From JBFHRB01 sp041591915 (GTDB lineage Bacteria > Actinomycetota > Nitriliruptoria > Nitriliruptorales > Nitriliruptoraceae): DNA of 6,504 nt. Shown here piece after piece: positions 1 to 5,182 of the stretch. The stretch spans positions 1-6,504 of the forward strand of contig JBFHRB010000192.1 in assembly GCA_041591915.1 (NCBI GenBank), read 5' to 3'. The notes beneath the pieces are model-generated. The model ran no database searches and was not told where the DNA came from. It worked only from the letters and a program-made list of their open reading frames with translations. Position numbers and translations under genes: made by a program. Position 1 is the first letter of the stretch; every line of letters begins with the position of its first letter.

Positions 1-130
1 CAGGTGCCAGCGCGCTCCCCCCGCCCAACGTTCGTGCGTGACGCCCACCGCACGCCGGCGCGATCGCGTGCGCGGTGTCCGGACGTCGACCAAGCCGGCC
101 ATGCCCCCCACGCGAACCGCGCCCCGATGA

Positions 131-235
131 CGCCGACCCGCTGCCGACATCGTGCTCCGTCGGCCCGCGGACTTCTACGTGAACGTCCACACCTCCGAGT
201 ACCCGGGTGGGGCGGTGCGCGGCCAGCTCGGCTGA
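131..235 (+). pseudogene. C-terminal fragment of a CHRD-domain protein, frame broken upstream
   Basis: The open frame ending at TGA 233-235 encodes a tail with ADIV, then PADFYVNVHTSEYPGGAVRGQLG. The YVNVHT-x-E-(F/Y)P-x-GA(V/I)RGQL pattern is the hallmark C-terminal end of CHRD domains, which occur in secreted or surface bacterial proteins and were first described in chordin. Reading upstream, this frame meets a TGA at 128-130, so the domain is not continuous. In the neighbouring frame (codons at 129, 132, 135 and so on) residues DADPL sit where CHRD proteins usually have a D-x-x-LLADI segment. A single missing base near 143 would join DADPL to ADIV. An HAGA, also typical of CHRD, lies in that same frame at about 51-62, but the sequence between is not clearly CHRD-like and another stop lies at 39-41. 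It is therefore a decayed gene, a gene with an indel error, or a short relic. The start lies outside the window or is lost. The family call is fairly secure; the pseudogene status is an inference. Confidence 0.6.
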
Positions 236-251
236 CCAGGCTCCTGGAGGA

Positions 252-285
252 GCGAGAGGGCGCGACCACGGTCGCGCCCTCTCGT
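252..285. terminator. Strong GC hairpin, likely bidirectional terminator
   Basis: Arm 253-267 (CGAGAGGGCGCGACC) is exactly complementary to arm 270-284, giving 15 bp. A G-U pair at 252/285 extends it, and the innermost bases would open into a small CACG loop. It lies 17 bases after the CHRD stop and 14 bases after the end of the minus-strand LLM oxidoreductase gene, so it sits between convergent gene ends and could stop transcription from both sides. There is no clear T-tract on either side, which is common for intrinsic terminators in high-GC actinobacteria. Confidence 0.8.
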
Positions 286-298
286 CGTCCTGGTGTCC

Positions 299-1288
299 TC
301 AGAGCTCCGGCACGACCTCGCGGGCGAACCGCTCGAGGCCGGAGGTGTCGTACGCCGCCTCGGCGAAGTAGGCGATGCCGTAGCTCATCCCGGCGTCGAC
401 GACGGGGCGGAGCTGCTCGACGAGCTGTTCGGGCGTGCCGGCGGTCTTGCGCAGGTTCGCCTCGATCCCGCCCAGCACCGCCTCGCGGCCGTCCTCGGGC
501 AGGTGGCGACCGATGCGATCGAGGTTCTCGCGGATGCGGTCCTCGACGTCGCCCGCGGTCTCCTCGCACGTGACGTTGTAGTTGGCGCTGCGGACGATGC
601 GGTCGAAGTCGGTGCCCTGTTGCTCGCAGTGCTTCGCCAGGACCTCGGACTTGTGCGTGAAGGCCTCGAGGTCGCCGGCGAAGTTCGTGTAGTCGGCGTA
701 GCGCGCAGCCGTCCGAAGGGTCAGCTGTTCGCCTCCCCCGGCGATCCAGACCGGGATGTGCGGCTCCTGCAGGGGCTTCGGCTGGAGCATCGCGCCCTTG
801 AGGGTGAAGTGCTCTCCCTCGAACTCGACGACGTCCTCGGTCCACATCCGCTTGATGAGCTGGACCGCCTCGTCGAGCTGGCCGAGCCGCACGGCAGGTT
901 TGGGGAACGGGTAGCCGTAGCCGTCGTACTCGTGCTCGTACCAGCCGCCGCCGATGCCGAGCTCGGCCCGTCCGCCCGAGATCACGTCGACCGTCGCCGC
1001 GACCTTGGCGAGGTAGCTGGGCTGGCGGTAGCCGACCGACGTGCACATCTGGCCGAGACGGACGGTGTCGGTCGCGGCGGCGAGGGCCGCCATCAGGGTC
1101 CACGCTTCGTGGACCGCCTCCTGCACGGGGACGGGGACCGTGTGGAAGTGGTCGTAGACCCACAGCGACTCGTAGCCCGATGCCTCGATGGTCCGGGCGA
1201 CGGACACCATGCGGTCCCACTGCTCCGCCGGGTCGATGCCGACGAGGTCCAGCCGCCATCCCTGCGGCACGAAGCATCCGAAGCGCAC
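299..1288 (-). CDS. LLM class F420-dependent oxidoreductase (TIGR03560-like, Rv1855c type)
   Basis: A 329-residue cytoplasmic protein of the bacterial luciferase-like TIM-barrel superfamily. Its members use reduced F420 or FMN to oxidise or reduce small molecules; the substrate is not predictable here. Signatures in order: the first strand MRFGCFVPQGW (1-11), SLWVYDHFHTVP (41-52), the family hallmark RAELGIGGGWYEHEYDGYG (107-125), RLGQLDEAVQLIKRMW (134-149), HIPVWIAGGGEQLTLRTAARYAD (177-199) and a C-terminal GTPEQLVEQLRPVVDAG (284-300). The DHFHTVP segment and overall length fit the subgroup annotated as F420-dependent, Rv1855c-like. The GTG start at 1288 is supported by a GGAGG five bases upstream and by the conserved N-terminal strand beginning at once. 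No signal peptide or membrane segment is seen. The gene lies 77 bp downstream of the hydrolase gene on the same strand and ends at the shared terminator hairpin. The LLM family is certain; F420 rather than FMN use is inferred from family resemblance and the actinobacterial context. Confidence 0.93.
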   Translation of the reverse strand: MRFGCFVPQGWRLDLVGIDPAEQWDRMVSVARTIEASGYESLWVYDHFHTVPVPVQEAVHEAWTLMAALAAATDTVRLGQMCTSVGYRQPSYLAKVAATVDVISGGRAELGIGGGWYEHEYDGYGYPFPKPAVRLGQLDEAVQLIKRMWTEDVVEFEGEHFTLKGAMLQPKPLQEPHIPVWIAGGGEQLTLRTAARYADYTNFAGDLEAFTHKSEVLAKHCEQQGTDFDRIVRSANYNVTCEETAGDVEDRIRENLDRIGRHLPEDGREAVLGGIEANLRKTAGTPEQLVEQLRPVVDAGMSYGIAYFAEAAYDTSGLERFAREVVPEL

Positions 1289-1293
1289 GTCAC

Positions 1294-1298
1294 CCTCC
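1294..1298 (-). promoter_or_regulatory. Ribosome binding site of the LLM oxidoreductase
   Basis: On the minus strand GGAGG, within a longer GGGGAGGG run (1293-1300), lies five bases before the GTG at 1288. It decides the GTG start, since no ATG offers a better fit to the family's N-terminus. Confidence 0.75.
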
Positions 1299-1302
1299 CC
1301 GG

Positions 1303-1314
1303 GTCCGATCGGAC
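1303..1314. promoter_or_regulatory. 12-bp perfect palindrome upstream of the LLM oxidoreductase
   Basis: GTCCGATCGGAC is its own reverse complement. It lies 14 bases before the GTG start and just outside the ribosome binding site, inside the 77-bp gap that separates this gene from the hydrolase gene. The position suits an operator for a dimeric repressor acting on a gene-specific promoter. In GC-rich DNA a 12-bp palindrome can also occur by chance, and no second copy was noticed in the window. No clear -10/-35 boxes were recognised. Confidence 0.3.
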
Positions 1315-1365
1315 TTCGAGGCTACGTGCGACCGGGGATGGCTGCGGGGGCCTTCGGTGCGGGCC

Positions 1366-3570
1366 TCAGCCGCCGCAGGCCACGGGCTCCTCGGACTGGG
1401 CGGGGCAGTTGGTCGTCCACCAGGCCGCGCCGTCGCGGGTGTCGAAGACGATCCCGGTCTCGTAGAAGAGGTGCTTCTGGATGCCCCCCATGACGTCGTT
1501 GCGCGGGTGGCCGTGGGGGTCGCTGCCGACGTGGGCCGGTGGGACGTTGCCGACCGGCGGCACGAGGTTGCCCGAGTCCATGTACACGAGCGCCGAGCCG
1601 CTCCACTGCCCGTCGATGAAGTCCTCCATCCCGAACCACGGGTCGCGCGCCCAGGGGCGCCCGGGCGCCAGCGCCGAGTGGATCGCGCGCGCGCCGATCG
1701 TGCGCGCCTCGACCTCGGCCGCGATGTTGGCGACCTGGAAGTCGCCGAACGCGACGTGGAGGATCACCTGGTGGGCCGGGGTGTTGGGGTAGGGGTCGTC
1801 GGTCATGTGGTGCGCGTAGCCGTTCGACTCCGCGCGGTCCCACAGCATCTGGATCAGCGAGAAGACGAGCTGCTGCTCCTGCTTGTCGGGGTAGGACTGG
1901 TACATGAACTGCGAGTACGCCGGCAGGTCGGGGTCGGTCGGGTCGAGGAACTCGCCCTCCCAGTCGACGCTGCGATTGAGCAGCGTGCTGTAGTTCATGC
2001 CCGGGACGCCGAGCACGGCCTTGGTGAAGTCCGGGGCGATCGCCGTCAGCGCGCCACCCATGATGGCGCCCTGGGAGTTGCCGTCGTAGACGAGCTCGGA
2101 GGTGTCGAACAGCGGCGCGCCGTCGACGTCCTGGAACCGTGCGTCGGACGAGAACCCGTCCGGGTGGATCATCGCCCGGCCGACGAAGAGGAAGCCGAGG
2201 AAGCCCTGCTGCGCGCGGTCGGCCAGCGACGGCATGTTCGAGGCGTCGGTCAGGATCATCCCGACGTTGCTCAGGTCCTCGGTGGCCATGCCCAGCCAGT
2301 CGACGCCGCAGTTAATGAGGCCGTGGTTGGCCAGCATGTGACGGCCGCCGGACCAGTAGGCGCCCTCCTGGCGCGAGCCGAGGAGGCCGTGCCCGTAGAG
2401 CGCGGGGCGTGCCGGGTCGGCGACGCGCCCGTCGTCACCAACGGCGCTGTTGGGGATCGCGCAGATGAAGGGCACCTCCATCGTGGGCGCGACCGGGTTG
2501 ATCTGTGGGAGCCGTGAGCCGTTGCCGTAGAAGAGGCGCGAGCCCGGGGCCATGACGCCGGGCACGTCGTACCCGTCCCTGTCGTAGCGCCCCAGGTCGA
2601 GGCGCTCCTGCGGGTGCGTCAGGAAGTTGGGGACGGTGACGGCGCCGTGGACGATGCGTGCGGCGTTGCCGTTGCCCTCGTCGACGTAGTCGATCGTGAA
2701 CTCCGGGGAGACGCCCTGGACCTCGAGGTCGGCGAGGTCGTGGTCGCCCAGCAGCGCGAACGCCTCGTCACGCATGTGGAGCACGCGCCCCGCGAGGCTC
2801 TGCCAGGACGCGACGGTGAAGTCCCACGCGAGGTAGACCTCATCGCGGTCGATGCCCGCGGCCTCGAGCACCGGGAACACGTTCGCGTCCATGTGCAACT
2901 GCTTCGCGCCCTTCGGGCCCCGACCCTCGGCGTACCCGGCGAAGTTCCTCGCCGGCTGGAGCTCCTCGCCGTCCTGCCCGACGAGGTCGCGCAGGGCGAT
3001 GACATAGCGGTGGCCCTCCTCGTAGTTGACCGCGGGCCGGATCAGCAGGAGCCGCTCGTCGTCGGCCGTCTCCGGGTGGGTGTCCAGCTCGTCGAAGTAC
3101 GGGTGCCGCTCCCCCGTGGTCGCGTTGATGACGACGATCGGCGCGTCCTCGTCGAGCGAGCGGGCGAGGTCCTCGATGGTGGTCGCGGCGGCGTCCTCGT
3201 CGTCGAGCGCCTCGCGCCAGGTCGCCTCGAGGTCGAGGCCCGGTACGAACGTCATCGCGAGCGCACCGGGCGAGAACCCGTCGCCCGTGTTCCACTCGGT
3301 CGGGTCGATCGGCCGGCCGGCCCGGTTCTGGGGCATGGCCAGCGGCGACAGGTTCACGCGCCGGCCCGTGACCTCGCTCGCATCCGCGACGGTGAAGTGA
3401 TCGTTGGGGAAGGGGAAGAGGCACTGCGCCAGATCGGTGTCGTCGCAGAGCGCGATCTCGAGCGACGACATCGTGTCCGAGATCGGGCCGTCCGCGGTCG
3501 AGACCGCGGGCGCTGCGGCTCCCACGAGCGGGACGATGGTCAGGGCGGCGAGGAGTCGGTGGAGGCGCAC
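1366..3570 (-). CDS. Secreted alpha/beta-hydrolase-fold protein, possible lipase/esterase
   Basis: A 734-residue predicted exported protein. The N-terminus MRLHRLLAALTIVPLVGAAA is a classical signal peptide, with cleavage likely around residues 20-26. The N-terminal region carries CLFPFPNDHFT (50-60), NTGDGFSPGA (94-103) and a DATTGER-like INATTGERHPYFDELD (148-163). This layout recalls the N-terminal part of large bacterial extracellular lipases of the Pla-1/cef type. The C-terminal half looks like an alpha/beta hydrolase: LYGHGLLGS (391-399) as oxyanion-loop region, DGNSQG (496-501) as nucleophile elbow with Ser499, GDFQV (609-613) offering Asp610 as acid, and DPHGHP (684-689) offering His686 or His688. 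The triad is inferred from motif order. Six cysteines (42, 50, 370, 421, 722, 732) could form disulfides. The GTG at 3570 is chosen because AAGGAG lies six bases upstream and the signal peptide begins there; a 31-codon extension would overlap the preceding gene. The substrate is unknown. It lies 32 bp downstream of the LVIVD gene, probably in one operon. Confidence 0.85.
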   Translation of the reverse strand: MRLHRLLAALTIVPLVGAAAPAVSTADGPISDTMSSLEIALCDDTDLAQCLFPFPNDHFTVADASEVTGRRVNLSPLAMPQNRAGRPIDPTEWNTGDGFSPGALAMTFVPGLDLEATWREALDDEDAAATTIEDLARSLDEDAPIVVINATTGERHPYFDELDTHPETADDERLLLIRPAVNYEEGHRYVIALRDLVGQDGEELQPARNFAGYAEGRGPKGAKQLHMDANVFPVLEAAGIDRDEVYLAWDFTVASWQSLAGRVLHMRDEAFALLGDHDLADLEVQGVSPEFTIDYVDEGNGNAARIVHGAVTVPNFLTHPQERLDLGRYDRDGYDVPGVMAPGSRLFYGNGSRLPQINPVAPTMEVPFICAIPNSAVGDDGRVADPARPALYGHGLLGSRQEGAYWSGGRHMLANHGLINCGVDWLGMATEDLSNVGMILTDASNMPSLADRAQQGFLGFLFVGRAMIHPDGFSSDARFQDVDGAPLFDTSELVYDGNSQGAIMGGALTAIAPDFTKAVLGVPGMNYSTLLNRSVDWEGEFLDPTDPDLPAYSQFMYQSYPDKQEQQLVFSLIQMLWDRAESNGYAHHMTDDPYPNTPAHQVILHVAFGDFQVANIAAEVEARTIGARAIHSALAPGRPWARDPWFGMEDFIDGQWSGSALVYMDSGNLVPPVGNVPPAHVGSDPHGHPRNDVMGGIQKHLFYETGIVFDTRDGAAWWTTNCPAQSEEPVACGG

Positions 3571-3576
3571 GGCGGG

Positions 3577-3582
3577 CTCCTT
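3577..3582 (-). promoter_or_regulatory. Ribosome binding site of the secreted hydrolase
   Basis: AAGGAG on the minus strand, six bases before the GTG at 3570. It rules in this start over the longer in-frame opening at 3663, which lies inside the upstream gene and has no signal peptide at its N-terminus. Confidence 0.8.
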
Positions 3583-3602
3583 CGGGTCTGTGGGTGGAGG
3601 TC

Positions 3603-4985
3603 TCAGAGGCGGCAGGCGAAGCCGAACGCCCGGCTCACGCCGGCGGGCTGGGCGACGCGCCACTCGGGGCGGATCGGGGCGACGACCGTGGCGGCCTCAC
3701 CCGCTCCCCCGTCTCCGAGGTCGATGCGCAGGACGTCGATGCCGTGGGAGGCGTCGAAGCTGTAGACGATCTCGCCGGTGGGATCGGTCGGCGGGAAGTA
3801 GGCGGCCCACGTCATGGCCTGGGGCGGGACGAAGTAGCCGACCTGGCGGATCTCGTCGCCGGTGACGTCGAGGAGGCGCAGGCCCTGCTCGTACCAGCCC
3901 TGGGCGACGAGGCCGTCACGGACGTCGAAGTAGTGGGCCGAGCACATGGCGGCGGGTGCGGCCGTGTCGGCGAGGAGCTCCGTGACCCACATGTCGATGT
4001 TGGTCATGTCCGCGCCGGTGATGAACCGCTCGCCGGTGTCCGGGTCCTCCTCCATCGGCAGGTGCCAGCGCTGGAACGAGCCCGCGCCGCGGCAGCCGGG
4101 GCGGTTGTAGTCCTCCTCCGTCACGTACACGACGTCGCTGTCGCCCACGCGCAGGGAGTTGTGGTGGATGAAGTCGTTGACGCTCGAGCCGTCGTCGAGG
4201 CCGAAGGTCTCGACGTACCGGCTGTTCGCGTTGTCGCCGGTCGAGACGAGCGGCTCGAGGACCTCGGTGCCGTCGTAGTCCGCAGGGATCTCGAAGGCGG
4301 CGGTCCCCCCGAAGCCGACGGTCCACGCGAGGCCGGTCTCGTCGACCTGGACGTCGTGGGTGATCCCGAGGCTCCCGGCCGCCGGTGTGGGTTGGTGCCC
4401 GACCATCGCCGGGTTGTCCGGGTCGCGGAGGTCGACGACGAGGTAGCCGCCACCGTCGGTGACCCACGCGAACTGGCACTCGAGGATGCACGAGGCAGTG
4501 TGGCCGGGGCCGACGAAGAGCTGCGCCTCGACGGCGGTCGTCTTCATGTCGAGGACGGACCGCAGCGTCGGGTCCGTCGGGTCGCTGATGTCGATGACGA
4601 ACAGCAGGCCATACGACTCCGCGGAGTCGTTGCTGATCAAGAGGATGTCCCCGCCGAGGTCGACGTCCTCGTTCTCGAAGTGCGGCAGGGCCAGGCGACC
4701 CACCTCGAACGGGGCCTCCGGTGTGCTGACGTCGTAGACGGTCAGACCCGTGAGCGTGGAGACGAACATGTGCTCGCCGCGGAACTTGGCGCCGATGACC
4801 CCGGGGTTGGGGACCGCGCCGAGCACCTCGACGTTGTCCGAGGCGATCAGGCCCGTCGGGTCGCTGGCCTCGTCGATGCTCGACGAGGCCCGCGCGTCAG
4901 GGACGGGCGGCGCCGGCGCGAAGGCAGAGGCGCCGAGTGCGAGCGCGGCGATCGAGGCGCGGATGGCGTGGGTGCGTCGACGCAT
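3603..4985 (-). CDS. Secreted LVIVD-repeat beta-propeller protein
   Basis: A 460-residue exported protein. A twin-arginine-like basic start (MRRRTHAIRASIAALALGAS) leads into an Ala-rich core, with a likely signal peptidase site after ARA at residue 33. It lacks the full RR-x-FLK Tat motif, so Sec export is the simpler reading. LVIVD-type blades recur: FVSTLTGLTVYDVSTPEAPFEVG (74-96), LLFVIDISDPTDPTLRSV (127-144), GGGYLVVDLRDPDNPAMVG (178-196), and YFDVRDGLVAQGWYEQGLRLLDV (352-374). These (L/Y)-x-(I/V)-(I/V)-D-x-(S/R)-(D/T)P-x-(N/D/A)P units are known to build beta-propellers. LVIVD proteins usually bind or scaffold at the cell surface, and no catalytic site can be assigned. Cysteines at 166, 170, 298, 348 and 458 may form disulfides. 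The ATG at 4985 has AGGAG seven bases upstream; the frame is open further upstream, but that extension would bury the signal peptide behind 54 mostly Arg/Pro residues. It is the first gene of the probable operon with the hydrolase, reading away from the divergent region. Confidence 0.87.
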   Translation of the reverse strand: MRRRTHAIRASIAALALGASAFAPAPPVPDARASSSIDEASDPTGLIASDNVEVLGAVPNPGVIGAKFRGEHMFVSTLTGLTVYDVSTPEAPFEVGRLALPHFENEDVDLGGDILLISNDSAESYGLLFVIDISDPTDPTLRSVLDMKTTAVEAQLFVGPGHTASCILECQFAWVTDGGGYLVVDLRDPDNPAMVGHQPTPAAGSLGITHDVQVDETGLAWTVGFGGTAAFEIPADYDGTEVLEPLVSTGDNANSRYVETFGLDDGSSVNDFIHHNSLRVGDSDVVYVTEEDYNRPGCRGAGSFQRWHLPMEEDPDTGERFITGADMTNIDMWVTELLADTAAPAAMCSAHYFDVRDGLVAQGWYEQGLRLLDVTGDEIRQVGYFVPPQAMTWAAYFPPTDPTGEIVYSFDASHGIDVLRIDLGDGGAGEAATVVAPIRPEWRVAQPAGVSRAFGFACRL

Positions 4986-4992
4986 GGTGTGG

Positions 4993-4997
4993 CTCCT
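4993..4997 (-). promoter_or_regulatory. Ribosome binding site of the LVIVD-repeat gene
   Basis: AGGAG on the minus strand, seven bases before the ATG at 4985. It supports this start, which places the signal peptide at the N-terminus. Confidence 0.75.
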
Positions 4998-5009
4998 GCG
5001 GCGGCGCAC

Positions 5010-5034
5010 GGAGAGGGGGACGCGTCGCCTCTCC
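5010..5034. repeat. Nested inverted repeat in the LVIVD gene leader
   Basis: GGAGAGG (5010-5016) is repeated inverted as CCTCTCC (5028-5034). Between them lies an 8-bp palindrome, GACGCGTC (5019-5026). It is centred about 37 bases upstream of the LVIVD ATG and outside its ribosome binding site. It could be a two-dimer operator or, if transcribed, a 7-bp stem in the 5' leader. Function is inferred only from symmetry and position. Confidence 0.4.
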
Positions 5035-5081
5035 TCGATGGTTCGACGGGCGGGATCCGGAGTCCTGCCTCGGCCCCTCCT

Positions 5082-5143
5082 CATGGGCCCGCGCCCCGCG
5101 GCGCCGGGAGCGCGCCATGACCGCATGAGGGTCCCGCGCCCCG
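5082..5143. repeat. Imperfect direct repeat in the divergent promoter region
   Basis: CCCGCGCCCCG occurs at 5088-5098 and again at 5133-5143, exactly 45 bases apart. Each copy is preceded by a CATG-plus-G-run: CATGGG at 5082-5087 in the first and CATGAGGGT at 5124-5132 in the second. This may be a pair of regulator sites, or simple similarity in C-rich DNA. Confidence 0.3.
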
Positions 5144-5172
5144 GCACGCCTACCTTTCGGTCGACACACCCC

Positions 5173-5177
5173 AGGAG
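5173..5177 (+). promoter_or_regulatory. Ribosome binding site of the molybdoenzyme gene
   Basis: AGGAG with a five-base spacer before GTG 5183. It supports the GTG start, giving about 57 residues before the conserved GFDCPSCAWPDP segment, similar to the N-terminal length in YdeP-type proteins. Confidence 0.75.
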
Positions 5178-5182
5178 TCACC

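Larger units (their letters stand above)
4986..5182. promoter_or_regulatory. Divergent intergenic region between the LVIVD gene and the molybdoenzyme gene
   Basis: The 197 bases between two divergent starts must carry the promoters for both the secreted operon (minus) and the molybdoenzyme (plus). No convincing -35/-10 pair was identified. TACCTT at 5151-5156 is a possible weak -10 for the plus-strand gene, which would give a leader of roughly 20 bases. A nested inverted repeat lies near the LVIVD end and an imperfect direct repeat lies in the middle; both are listed separately. No additional coding region is supported here. Confidence 0.55.

Noticed and set aside
4..573. 189-codon plus-strand open frame at the left edge
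   Set aside because: Arg/Pro-rich translation running through the terminator hairpin and antisense into the LLM gene; the CHRD motif is in a different frame.
293..1465. 390-codon plus-strand open frame opposite the LLM oxidoreductase
   Set aside because: It is the antisense shadow of a confidently identified gene. Its residues are mainly A, V, R, D, E, G and L, as expected from reading GC-rich codons in reverse, and no domain is recognisable.
1180..2517. 445-codon plus-strand open frame opposite the hydrolase gene
   Set aside because: Shadow of the hydrolase on the other strand. It has biased composition, no family motif, and crosses the boundary between two real genes.
3571..3663. 31-codon N-terminal extension of the hydrolase
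   Set aside because: It would overlap the end of the LVIVD gene, is Arg/Pro-rich and would place the signal peptide internally; the GTG at 3570 has a good ribosome binding site.
2614..3765. 383-codon plus-strand open frame
   Set aside because: Lies antisense to the hydrolase and the end of the LVIVD gene, with shadow-type composition and no recognisable domain.
3594..5120. 508-codon plus-strand open frame opposite the LVIVD gene
   Set aside because: Long only because stop codons are rare in GC-rich antisense frames; the minus strand carries clear LVIVD repeats and a signal peptide.
4986..5147. 54-codon N-terminal extension of the LVIVD gene
   Set aside because: Its translation is mostly Arg/Pro and would bury the signal peptide; the ATG at 4985 has AGGAG at good spacing.
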